Assembly (NCBI RefSeq): GCF_025612915.1
Contig: NC_069114.1
Coordinates: forward strand, 2,108,001-2,172,000
Length of the DNA: 64,000 nt
Direction of reading: 5' to 3'
DNA from: Magallana angulata
Lineage: Eukaryota > Mollusca > Bivalvia > Ostreida > Ostreidae
Shown here: positions 1 to 11,800 of the stretch, in pieces
Layout of the letters: each line of letters starts with the position of its first letter
Numbering within the stretch: position 1 is the stretch's first letter
The notes under the pieces: model-generated
What the model saw: the letters and a program-made list of their open reading frames with translations, nothing else
What the model was told of the DNA's origin: nothing
Database searches by the model: none
Position numbers and translations under genes: made by a program

Positions 1-1761
1 TTATGACGTCACTTCCTGTCTTGAGATATCGTGGATTTAACTGTTTTTATAGGGGTATTTTGTACAGAGAACTCCTCTTTTACCATTTAAGATATGATGT
101 TGAACTTTTCAGGGCTGATAGACGAAAGATTGAAATAGTGTCTAATGGTCATTAATCATCTTTATGTCAAAGAGCGCCGAAGCTCGCCCGAGCTTGAAAA
201 TTAAGATTAAAAAGGCGTCGTGATTTTTCTTGGTTTTCTTTGAATATCTCTTTTCTCGAAAGCATTTTGTTAAAACAAGTAGAACAAAAAAACTTAATTA
301 AATCAAGAGCTTTCATTTGAGATCAAGAAAAAGGGGCTGACCCTTCAAAGAAGGGGCTGAGGGGGCTCTAAAGTCTTTTAATGATAACTTTTTACCGTGA
401 AATATTTTGTGATGCTTTATAGAAGCAATTATGTTTATTCTTAGGTCATTAACCTAATCATGGCAATCATTTACTCCTATGTTACGTAATTAGGGATTTT
501 AAGGGGCCAGAAGTCCAAAACTTTGATGCTCAATATCTCAAAATGAAGAAACATTTGGATAAGCAATATTGAACAAAAGATGCTCAAAATATTGAGCTTA
601 ACAATCTGAAACCATAATTTCCTTGTTATGCGGTCCCTAAAAGGAGTTACAGGGTCGGCCCCTAAAACGACCCTCTCCAGATATCTTGAGAACGGTACAA
701 AATTTGTAAACACTTATTGAACAAAATGTGTTTGAATTGACAAGAGCTTTCATTTGAAATCATATAAAAGGGGCTGGCCCTTCAAATTAGGGGCTGAGGG
801 GGCTCTAAAGTCTTTAAATGATAACTTTTTACTGTTAAATATTTTGTGATGCTTTATAGAAGCCATTATGTTTATTCTTAGGTCATTAACCTAATCATGG
901 CAATCATTTACTCCAATGTTACGTAATTAGGGATTTTAAGGGGCCAGAAGTCCAAAACTTTGATGCTCAATATCTCAAAATGAAGAAACATTTGGATAAG
1001 CAATATTGAACAAAAGATGCTCAAAATATTAAGCTTAACAATAATCAACTATAATTTCATTGTTATGCGGTCCCTAAAAGGAGTTACAGGGTTGGCCCTA
1101 ACACGACCCTCTCAAGATATCTCGAGAACGTACAAAATTTGTAATTACTTGTTGAACAAAAAGTGTTTGAATTGACAAGAGCTTTCATTTGAAATCATGA
1201 AAAAGGGGCTGGCCCTTCTAATACGGGGGTGAGGGGGCTCTAAAGTCTTTAAATGATAACTTTTTACTGTTAAATATTTTTTGATACGTTATAGAAGCAA
1301 TTATGTTCATTCTAATGTTATGTACATGTACATGGCGATCATTTACTCCAATGTTACGTAATTAGGGAGTTTAAGGGGCCAGAAGTCTAAAGCTTTGATG
1401 CTCAATATCTCAAAATGGAGGAAAACTTTGGAAAGCAATATTTAACAAAAGATGCTCAAAATATTGAGCTTAACAATGTACAACCATATATTGTTTTTAT
1501 CTGGACACTAAAAGGAGTTTTAGGACCGGATATCAAAACGATTTTTCCCAGATATCTCAAAAACGGTAACCAATTTCTAAATACTTATTAGTGGTACACA
1601 AAAATACCTTTTGACTAAAATGAATGAAAAGGAGCTGATCCCTCAAGTAAGGGACACCAAAGTGATAAATAGTCTTTCACCCATTACTCATAGATCCCGC
1701 CTCCTTTTCCGGATACGTTTCGTTGATGAAGGTCAAGAGTAAGGTTATTCCATATTCTAAA

Positions 1762-1808
<47 letters not shown>
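1..1808 (+). repeat. Helitron-like non-autonomous element, 3' part with core repeats
   Basis: Three direct repeats of about 436 bp (near 302-735, 736-1173 and 1174-1600) share blocks such as 'ggggctggccctt' and 'ttacgtaattagggattt'. The right end has 'cggacggaagacc', an 18-bp hairpin CTCGTTGCTCGCAACGAG (1780-1797), a 7-nt spacer and CTAG (1805-1808) followed by T. A hairpin a few bases before a terminal CTRR is the known 3' signature of Helitron transposons. The 5' end lies outside the window or is lost. No protein is encoded. The ~436-bp units resemble the internal core repeats known in bivalve Helitron-like elements (general knowledge, not checked). Confidence 0.7.
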
Positions 1809-1811
<3 letters not shown>

Positions 1812-3015
1812 TTATTATTATTTTTTTTTTCCAAATTTTGTGCACGAGATTTCTCGAAATCTATTCGACCGATCTCAACCATTTTTTCACAGATTGTTGG
1901 GCGTGATCTAAACGTCATACATTTTTCCTAATTTTTTCGTAGTCACTTCCGGTACCGAATTGTCGGCCATTTTGTAATTTTTGACGACCCATTTTGTGCA
2001 GCTATAAACTCGGAAACCATAAGAGATATGAATATGAAATTTTCAGGATAGGTAGACTATAGTTTGAAGTTGTGCAGCATGTAGTTGTTTAATGCCTGTT
2101 GCGCCATTTCTTGGAGCTCGCCTGGGCACGAAAATTGGGCACGAATTTTCATTCAAAATTTTCACACGTTTTGATTTATATCTTTTTATTAGTTGATATT
2201 TTGTTTAGACATATATAACAAAAGTGGTAGAGAATCAAAAGTTCTTTCCAACAAAATCAATAAAAAGGGGCTGGCCCCTTTAATCAGGGGCCAGGGCACT
2301 CTTCAACTCTATTACAAATAACTTAAAAACGATAAAGATTTTGTCATGCTTTATAGAAGCAAAGTTGTTGATCGTACCAATATATATTAGAAAAAATTAT
2401 TGCCACGCCCATTTATTACGTAATTAGGGATTTTTAGGGGCCAAAGTACTTAAACTTTGACGCAATATAACTAGAGAAGTAGACATTTTTCGTTAGACAT
2501 GATAGAAGAGAAAATGTTTAAATTTATGATTTAAATCGATTCCACTTATCAAAACACGAATTTCCGTCCCCATTAAGGATCTAGAGGGCTGGCCCCTAAA
2601 ATATTCAAACATTTGTATCTCAAAAATGATCAACAATTTTAGATAGGTGTAAGAACAAAAATTGTTAGTATTCTTAAGACCTTTTCAAAGAAATCAGGAA
2701 AAAGGGGCTGGCCCCTCTTTTTTTGGGGGGGGGGGGGCAAGAAACTCGTAAAGTATATTACAAATTACATAAAAACGATTAAGATTTCGTAATGCATTAT
2801 AAAAGCAAAGTTGTTAATTGTAGCAATATCTATCTGGAAAACTCATTGCAACACCCATTTATTACGTAATTAAGGAGTTGTATACATTATCTGAAAGTGT
2901 GTGTGTGTGTGGGGGGGGGGGGTAATTCTAAAATTATATCGATTATTCATGGTATGATTAAAAACAGAAATTGCAAGGAAGACCTACTCGTTACTCGTAA
3001 CGAGATCGTATCTAG
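1809..3015 (+). repeat. Helitron-like element body, copy 1 (3' end intact, 5' hairpin missing)
   Basis: This 1.2-kb segment is nearly identical to 5038-6242. It starts in a T/TTA-rich tract immediately after the CTAG of the preceding element. It has two diverged core units ('aaaaggggctggcccc', 'acgtaattagg') and a (GT)n-G(n) microsatellite at 2898-2922. It ends with hairpin CTCGTTACTCGTAACGAG (2987-3004) and CTAG (3012-3015). Unlike the second copy it lacks the 5' GGTCTTCCG hairpins, so it was either truncated or joined directly to another element's 3' end. No coding sequence is seen. Confidence 0.7.
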
Positions 3016-4130
3016 TGATACTAAATATTGGACCATCTTCTACAGAAGTCTTTATGTGTTTGGCATTTAAGAGTGGTTGAAAAGAAGTTAGTGAAGTTTT
3101 GTCTGCGGTGGGTATGCAACGCACCCTTGGGTCCGCGCGTACGAATTTCATTGTCCACGCAGAGAGTGCCATCAAAAACATTTAATTTATGCACGTTAGG
3201 GTGTGTAAATGCCAAGTCGATGGAAATAAATGGAGAGGCTAGGTCTGAATAAGGTTAGTAATCGCTTGAACATTGGGGGAAATGTCAGATTTGAAAGATG
3301 CGATCGGAAGGCAAACCGAAAGTAGAAATCGCGGGTTCAGTTTACACCTACGCGGTGAAGTCCAAAAACAATGGATAATGCATTCTGCACATGTAATACA
3401 GTCTTTAGAGAATGCATTCTGCTCATTTATTTCAGCCTTTAGAGTTGTTGTCACGTCGTTTACGAGAATTTTCTAATGTTTGAATTAAACGGGATTGATC
3501 TATTCTTGATAAAGGAAGAAATGACAAAATACGTAACATGTAAATTTATTCAGTATCAAGTCGATGACTTATATTTTCACAACTCTAACATTCATAACTC
3601 ATTCATACGCTCTCTGTGGTCTAGATTTAATGGAATACAAAAATTATACATGCACCAGAATTATCATACGAATACTTACATCCCATGCATTGTGTACATT
3701 TGGATTCCCCGTACAATCACTAAGTGCCGTTTGATTTTAGGATTTCCTTATAAATTGTTCATTCCGCTCTATATTTAGCAGACAATAAGAATGAGGTCCG
3801 ATGTACATTTACACCAGTTTCTATTTGGGTTGAGTGTAAAGTTTTGGAGTTAGAATTTTTTTCTACAGTACAAGTCAAGCAAGGCAACTGAAACCCAAAA
3901 GCCAAAAAAATTATAACTCCGCAAAAAATGAACGCGATGGTCTGGTCTTTGGTACACTATTTTATTAGGACATGAAGTTGATGTTCAAGACAAAACGAGT
4001 TTAGAAAACTGAATGACTGATGACTGAAAATGGGGGGGGGGGGGGTGGAGGTGTTACGGTAACTTCTAAATTACATTGTAAATAAATGCTATCAAACATT
4101 GAACGATTTTCTTGGGGCGTTTTTTTTTTT
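3016..4130. other. Unassigned spacer
   Basis: I recognise no gene or repeat family here. A 100-codon open frame at 3476-3778 (+) has no recognisable motif and no splice context, and is probably chance. Poly-G and poly-T runs occur near 4031-4045 and 4120-4135. Confidence 0.4.
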
Positions 4131-4154
4131 TTTTTATTTCTTTTGGTATGTTGC

Positions 4155-4500
4155 GTATGAGGGCTTCAGATAAAAATATCAAGGTCAAAGGTCATAGGTC
4201 AAGGTTATATTAGGAATAAAAATTAAAACAACACTTGTGTTATTTTTCATAGTCTGTTAGGAAGATCAATGCATGTCACTATGGACGGCTCTAAAGGGGG
4301 GGGTCAAAGGTCAAGGTCAAATGTAAAGGGTCAAGGTCAAAGGTAAAGGGTCAAGGTCACTCTGAATTTTCGAACATTCATTCTTCAAAGAGAGAAAACT
4401 CTTGGGGGAAAAAAGCACAACTCGGTTAGGAGGGGTCAAAGGTCAAGGTCAAAGGTAAAGGGTCAAGGTCACTCTGAATTTTCGAACATTCATTCTTTAA
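4155..4500 (+). repeat. AGGTCA-rich direct repeats
   Basis: Repeated 'aaggtcaaaggtca', 'tcaaggtcaaa' and 'aaagggtcaaggtca' blocks are followed by a duplicated ~90-bp unit containing 'actctgaattttcgaacatt' (near 4358 and 4472). The hexamer AGGTCA recurs many times in the same orientation. It looks like the interior of a dispersed repeat. The hexamer is also the nuclear-receptor half-site, and spacings of 0-1 nt occur. Confidence 0.55.
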
Positions 4501-4863
4501 AGAGAGAAAATTCTTTCGAGAATAATTTTAGTTTTCAAGTTATAATAGTCATTTTTAGGCCCCTCAAACCCCTTTAAGGTGTCAAAAAGTAGCCCCTCGG
4601 AGCATGTTTTATAAATTGTACTTTTCGATCTGAACAATAAACCGAAAAAATTTTGAAAATCGGATAAATAGTAAAAAAGTTACAAATTAAGGGCTGTTTT
4701 TATCTTTGGCCCCTCCAGACCCCTTATTTTTTGCAATATTATTCCTAGGACACTTTTCAGGTCTGCGCATTGCGTTTATCATTATGTAGATGAAATATTA
4801 AAAGCTACACTCTAAAACTATGCGAGAAAACGTAAAACGCGTGAATTCGTACTGTTTCTTATT

Positions 4864-4914
4864 AAGGTCTTCCGTTTCCAGCGGAAGACCTTATTGTTTT
4901 CGTACTGTTTCTTA

Positions 4915-4956
<42 letters not shown>

Positions 4957-6242
4957 CGTACTGTTTCTTATTATTATTTATTAAGGTCTTCCGTTTCCAG
5001 CGGAAGACCTTATTGTTTTCGTACTGTTTCTTATTATTATTATTATTTTTTTTTTCCAAATTTTGTGCACGAGATTTCTCGAAATCTATTCGACCGATCT
5101 CAACCATTTTTTCACAGATTGTTGGGCGTGATCTAAACGTCATACATTTTTCCTAATTTTTTCGTAGTCACTTCCGGTACCGAATTGTCGGCCATTTTGT
5201 AATTTTTGACGACCCATTTTGTGCAGCTATAAACTCGGAAACCATAAGAGATATGAATATGAAATTTTCAGGATAGGTAGACTATAGTTTGAAGTTGTGC
5301 AGCATGTAGTTGTTTAATGCCTGTTGCGCCATTTCTTGGAGCTCGCCTGGGCACGAAAATTGGGCACGAATTTTCATTCAAAATTTTCACACGTTTTGAT
5401 TTATATCTTTTTATTAGTTGATATTTTGTTTAGACATATATAACAAAAGTGGTAGAGAATCAAAAGTTCTTTCCAACAAAATCAATAAAAAGGGGCTGGC
5501 CCCTTTAATCAGGGGCCAGGGCACTCTTCAACTCTATTACAAATAACTTAAAAACGATAAAGATTTTGTCATGCTTTATAGAAGCAAAGTTGTTGATCGT
5601 ACCAATATATATTAGAAAAAATTATTGCCACGCCCATTTATTACGTAATTAGGGATTTTTAGGGGCCAAAGTACTTAAACTTTGACGCAATATAACTAGA
5701 GAAGTAGACATTTTTCGTTAGACATGATAGAAGAGAAAATGTTTAAATTTATGATTTAAATCGATTCCACTTATCAAAACACGAATTTCCGTCCCCATTA
5801 AGGATCTAGAGGGCTGGCCCCTAAAATATTCAAACATTTGTATCTCAAAAATGATCAACAATTTTAGATAGGTGTAAGAACAAAAATTGTTAGTATTCTT
5901 AAGACCTTTTCAAAGAAATCAGGAAAAAGGGGCTGGCCCCTCTTTTTTTGGGGGGGGGGGGCAAGAAACTCGTAAAGTATATTACAAATTACATAAAAAC
6001 GATTAAGATTTCGTAATGCATTATAAAAGCAAAGTTGTTAATTGTAGCAATATCTATCTGGAAAACTCATTGCAACACCCATTTATTACGTAATTAAGGA
6101 GTTGTATACATTATCTGAAAGTGTGTGTGTGTGTGGGGGGGGGGGGGGGTAATTCTAAAATTATATCGATTATTCATGGTATGATTAAAAACAGAAATTG
6201 CAAGGAAGACCTACTCGTTACTCGTAACGAGATCGTATCTAG
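4864..6242 (+). repeat. Helitron-like element, complete-looking copy with three 5' hairpins
   Basis: Three 29-bp imperfect palindromes with GGTCTTCCG...CGGAAGACC arms occur in tandem at 4864-4892, 4920-4948 and 4983-5011. They are separated by TTATTGTTTTCGTACTG-like spacers. A TTA/T microsatellite follows, then the same 1.2-kb body as 1809-3015. It ends with hairpin CTCGTTACTCGTAACGAG (6214-6231) and CTAG (6239-6242). The subterminal inverted repeat (GGTCTTCC at the 5' end, GGAAGACC just before the 3' hairpin), the microsatellite and the 3' hairpin match the known layout of Helentron-associated elements (HINEs). The element is non-autonomous and carries no replicase. Confidence 0.75.
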
Positions 6243-7006
6243 TTGTAAATATATTGCATGTGCATGTATAAAAAAGTAAGGGTAGGACACTCTTTTTGGG
6301 GCGAAATCGGGTTTGACGAAGTCTGGGCGTTCCTCAAACGAAATTTCGCGATAAATCGTTCAAGTATACTTTACTTACGACATATGTATACATTCGTTCC
6401 GCTCCAATGCTGTTACGTCGAAGAAAAAGGTGTTTTTATACATCCAAGTGCCTAAGAATTTCGCTAGACTGGTTTACATCCGGTTTAATCGCAAGTGAAT
6501 CGAAAGATAAGTTCTGATTGGTTAATAATAAAATAAATCTGCTCGTCAATAAGGTGGCGAAACTGATAACAATTTATGGTGAGTATGTATCAAATGTTTG
6601 AAAGGAGTTATGCATATAGATACTGGGTAGTTTGGCCTTTCAACAATGAAATGCGAGAATAATGAAGAAGATTGACAAATATCGATAAGAAATTAAAGAA
6701 TTTATTTCATTATTGACCAATCAGAACTTACCTTTCAATTTACGTTTCGATTCACTGCGATTAAACCGGATGTAAACCAGTCTAGCGAAATTCTTAGGCA
6801 CTTGGATGTATAAAAACACCTTTTTCTTCGACGTAACAGCATTGGAGCGGAACGAATGTATACATATGTCGTAAGTAAAGTATACTTGAACGATTTATCG
6901 CGAAATTTCGTTTGAGGAACGCCCAGACTTCGTCAAATCCGATTTCGCCCCAAAAAGAGTGTCCTACCCTTACTTTTTTATACATGCACATGCAATATAT
7001 TTACAA
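6243..7006. mobile_element. Long-inverted-repeat (foldback/MITE-like) element
   Basis: The first ~290 bp (from TTGTAAATATATTGC at 6243) and the last ~290 bp (to GCAATATATTTACAA at 7006) are almost perfect reverse complements. They enclose a ~190-bp spacer. Each arm contains the same 65-codon open frame read inward, but this follows from the symmetry and is not evidence for a gene. The left arm starts directly after a Helitron-like CTAG end. No target duplication was certain. Family unknown; non-autonomous. Confidence 0.7.
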
Positions 7007-8690
7007 TAACTTCCAGGGCCCGTGTCTGCATATGAGTTATCGCGGGAGATAACTCGAACGGGATTTCGGAAACGAATAAAATGTTTGCAAGGGCTTACAA
7101 AAAAGATGCACATCAACCAGTAGCGCTTTAAATTATTAATGACAATTGTTCTAATCATATCTAAATTACAAAATCTGATCTGATCTACTGATTTTTGGTG
7201 TATTGCTCTATGTAAAATCAAACACCATCCTGACGGTTCTCAGTACCAAAAATTTACGCAATATGTGACGTCAGCGGGAACGAGACTCGAGTACAAAGTG
7301 AATGACATAGGTAAGAAACATAGGCCTAAATGAAATTTTTATGTATTATCGGAAGATCTCTGCTTCCCGTTTTGATAAATAAAAACCATCATTCGAAATT
7401 TTTGCAAATTATTATCAAGAATTCGTTACAATTATTTATAACTGCATAATAAAGATGAAGTGTATTGTGATGATGAACAGAGCTGAGCAAACTTTGCTTA
7501 TATCCTTAGCGTAATGTTATGGGCTTATGCAATAAAATATCTGATATCTTTTTCATTGAAGCATGACAAAAACATCCCTACACGGATATGGAGTTGGTAC
7601 TATTTGGATGGAGGTGTGAACATGATGACATGCCTGTTGGCTGTATAAAAGGTGAGGATAAATCAAAGTACTAAATATACTGAGATTCTGTAGGCCTACT
7701 CGAGCCAATCCAAAGCCTGAAAATTGTTCATTACATAGCTTGTTTTCTTCCAAAAGTCAAAAGAAGAGAAGAAAAGATCCTTCCATATTTTTCCAGAGTG
7801 TCTTTCCGCCATTAATAGCAGGTTCGTAATTGAGTAAGCACAACAACTTACATGTACATGTAGTTTTGTTAAAAATTTGTATAGGAGATGTGAAAAATAT
7901 TAAATAAGAAATTTATTAATGAATATCAAGATTACAATAGCTGTATTACTTATATACTTAATTATATCTAGATATTTATAAGATCAAACAGGAATGAAAT
8001 CATTTAATAATTATACAACAATAATATTTGCAGAAAACCTTAAGTTTGCAGATTTGCAAAGACTCTTTGGAAAAGATTTTAAAAGCATGACAACCAACAA
8101 CATTCCGGAAGAATTCATGGATGCAGTGGTAAGTAATACTTCTACTTTTTAAGAATTGTATGATAATTTGGATCAATGTTTAACATTGAAGCTCATTTAA
8201 GAGATTCAGACAACAGGCTTGAGCGAAAAGTTTATGTGTTGATCACTATTGTCTATCTTTATTCTGTCCCTGGACAGTCTACATCCCTCTGTAAAATTTT
8301 GACATTTTCTCCTTCTCTAGAACAGTTGAGCCAATTTTAATCAAACTTGACACAAAACATAATTAGGTGAAGGGGAATTCCAGTTTGTTAATTTAACAAT
8401 GAAAAGTCACACCTTCTTTTAGTGAAATTAGAATGCGTTGTTATTTTTTAAAAAAATCTTAAAAGCTTTTGGTCAGAATAGCTGAAACTTGTATGGAAGC
8501 ATTTTGAGGTATTGTAGATTCAAATTTGTTCATATACATGTAATGTTTCCTAGGGTTGGGCCACAATAGAAATCATTTTTGACATTTAGAAATATTTTCT
8601 TAAAAGATTGAAACAACAAAAGCGGCTTGATGATTATGTGAGGAAAAATTTGAAAATCCTCTTAAACAAAATGTACAGGATTCGGTTGCA
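7007..8690. other. Mostly non-coding; CRE-containing patch and one orphan exon
   Basis: A CRE-type TGACGTCA lies near 7267, followed by a donor-like 'ataggtaagaa' at 7308-7318, which could be a first exon. 8281-8580 resembles a dispersed bivalve repeat ('ctccttctctagaacag', 'gggttgggccacaat'). Otherwise AT-rich with no recognised gene. Confidence 0.35.
8034..8128 (+). CDS. Candidate orphan coding exon
   Basis: This 95-bp open segment lies between a good acceptor (tatttgcag) and a strong donor (gtaagt). With entry phase 1 it reads NLKFADLQRLFGKDFKSMT then TNNIPEEFMDAV, with no stop and a polar, protein-like composition. I do not recognise the family and found no partner exons. The Harbinger insertion starting about 560 bp downstream may have separated it from the rest of its gene, or the exon may be spurious. 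Confidence 0.35.
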
Positions 8691-8896
8691 CGAACGTCAG
8701 TTAGATTAACTCTCAGTTCAAACCGTAACTAGCTGTTAATTTTTTAATGGCAAGTTACATAACTAAGAGTTAATTTTGGGTGGCTCGAAATATTGTTAAG
8801 TGTCTATTAGCTAACTAGGATTTAACAGAGCGAACTTAGTTAACTCATCGTTAAAGCCGTCTGCACGCTCGTTTACCCTACCGTCTGACAGTGACA

Positions 8897-11800
8897 ATGG
8901 CGACTAAGCGAGAAAGAAGCAGTAATTGGTCACTGTCAGAAATCAGTATTTTGACTGAATTTTTTGAGAAAAATGAAGATGTTTTGAAGGCAAAGCAAAG
9001 CAATTTGATAACTAATTTGCGGAAGAATGCAAAATGGGCAGAGGTGACCGAAATAATAAATGCAGTGGGTATTCAGCGGCACACGGTTGACCAGGTAAAA
9101 TTTAAGTGGGGTAACTTGCAGCAAAGTGCCAAGAAAAGTTTCAGCGCTGCACGGAAACAGGCTAAACTCACTGGCGGAGGCCCTCCACCAAAGCCCCCAA
9201 CCGCGGCTGAAGAGAAAATCATCGATATGATAAAAGATCGACCTAATTTCAGCGGCATTGTTGGGGGCTTCAAGTCCTCAATGCCCGTCACAACAGGTAT
9301 GACACAATGTGGGGTTTTGACCGATAAATCAATGAATGAATACAAATCCTTGAATTAAAACAATTATCAATTTCACCGATGACTGAGATTGTATGGTTTG
9401 TTTACATTGTAGTCTGACAAACACCTCACAAATTGATGACGTCAATTATGGGTACACATTGAAATTACAGGGGATTCCCCGAATGCAGACAAGCTTAAAA
9501 CTTGTGATTAATACATATACCATTACTTACCTTATATTAAGTACTTGTACAATGATGATACTTATATACTGTATCATGTTTCTTTCACCACAATGATATT
9601 CAAAGCTATGCCAGGCAAGTAAATATCAAAATCGTTAAAAAAGCCAGAAAAACGTCAGATATTTCAGACTAAAAGCTATCGTGCCCATATTCGCTTTTTG
9701 TGCAAAAACACCTATATACTCTGTCCCGAGTTTTTGCTTCCACCACTTTTTGCTTGATATTTCAATAATAGTAAATACCTTTGTGCTCAAACTACGTTCA
9801 TCCACTAATATAAAAAATGTCCAGATTATCTGTTTTGAAACGCCCCCTCGACCGCTTCAGGTTTCAATACACATCCCGAAATTGAAAGTCTACCGAGATT
9901 TTGCATTGCAACAGCCATTAATAAGCCCGGATGATAATGTTAAAAAATTGCGCGATGTATTCCGAGTGTATTCCGAATGGAGAAAAGATGTAAACATTCC
10001 CCATTATAAATCTCCGTAAGGAATCTGTTTTCGTTCCTGTTAATTTTTCTGAGTGGAAAGGGATAATTGTTCAATGAAGATATCTTGGATATATTCCCTT
10101 TTAACGATTTCAACTGCATTTCTTTCACAGGTATGTGTAATTTTATTAAAAATTATCAAAAAGCGATGGAAGCAATAACTTGGGACAGACTATAACGTTA
10201 TAACAAGCAATAACATAATCTAAAACTTGTTATTTAAAAATTGGATTTCACAAATGTCAATCCAACATATCCTTCATTTAATCACATAAAAACTGTAATA
10301 CTTTCTATACATACATTACGTTTCTTTTACATACAAAAGTTGATACTCACAACACGCGCGGCTATGTTAAGGCTGCCCGATTATATAGAGTCACTTGTCT
10401 GTACTTCATAAGATATGACGTCATAGTTAACTTTGACGTCACGATCTGCATTCCTTTCGATCGTTCTTAGGGAATGTATCGTAACGTAATAAGTGATATT
10501 CATTGTGCATAATAAAACCGCTTCATTCCTTTACATAGACACTGTTGTAAATACTAGTGATACTAAATTCAATATCACCGATATGGAGTATAAAAAAATC
10601 AACAGTTTTAAAGCTTCGTAATAGGTAAATAACTATTCATAAACTAATGGTTTTGAAACTCCCCCTGCTACGTGTAATCTAATGAATGGTGATATGTATA
10701 TGCATATAAAAAACGGCTTGGCGCAAGTGAAAGATAAAAACAGTCTTAGTATATTTTACGTGAAATCGGGAGAGAAAAGAAGTATCAATGTGAATCTTGC
10801 TGGGGGAAACCTACCGATTGACCTGATTTTGTGAAAATCGAGCCTAAAAGGTAAAAATGTGCCTAATTTCGATGGCGGTGCGAAATGTTTTGACAATATT
10901 TCAAATAAACGAAATATTTATATGAACCCCCAGCAAGAACTGCAAAATACATTACATATCGAAGGATTTTTCATAAAAATATTTTTGATTTAATGTCATT
11001 ATTCACTTGTGCCGATGCGATTTTTATAGATTATTTACCGTGTTAGAATACACCCGTCACATGCTTTAGAAAAATATATGACGTCACAAATAGTGTTGGA
11101 TGTCACTGTTAATTTATGTAATAAAAGTTTAAAGAAACTCGCTCAGTTTAAGTATTTTTTCGATCATCAAAATAGTATGATTTTTCGATATATATTTAGC
11201 TTCGGACAGCCTTAACTTAGCCGCGCGCACCATTCATTAAAACCATCTGGGTTAGCCCCCCTACTTCATTTAAGAAAATGACGTCAATATTGGGGTGCAA
11301 AATAGGTTGTTTTTATATTTTATACATTATGCATTTTTCTTTTTTCAGCCTTCATTTAAAGTAAAAACACACGTATCATCGTTTTTGAAAGTGGGGGGGG
11401 GGGGGAACAAATCCAAAAAATCTTGAAAAGCAAACAAAAAAGGGAAAAAGATTACTTTACAAAATCCTGAAAACCCATATCCGTGGAAGGGGGGGGGGGG
11501 GTAAGTTTACCTTTATCTTCAATTTCGCTGTGTATTTCCTACCATCTCAATATTTTACATGGTCCCATAAAAATGGGGGGAGGGGGGGCAACTCCATGTT
11601 AATTCAGTTTTTTTGTATGAAAATTTAAGAAAAATCTTTGCTGCGCAAAAATGTAGCGTTTTATATTTTGCATAATATTAAGGGTTATGTCTGAATATAT
11701 TATGAACAGTGTTTTTCTTACTCTTAAAGTTGTAGCACTTCTCTATCATTATAATTTTATAAATTTCTTTCTGTAGTGGTTTTAAAGGATGCTGAGTTAG

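Noticed and set aside
3476-3778. 100-codon open frame
   Set aside because: No recognisable motif, signal or splice context, and AT-rich surroundings make chance openness likely.
6258-6991. Two identical 65-codon frames facing each other
   Set aside because: They are forced by the inverted arms of one element; no motif or gene context.
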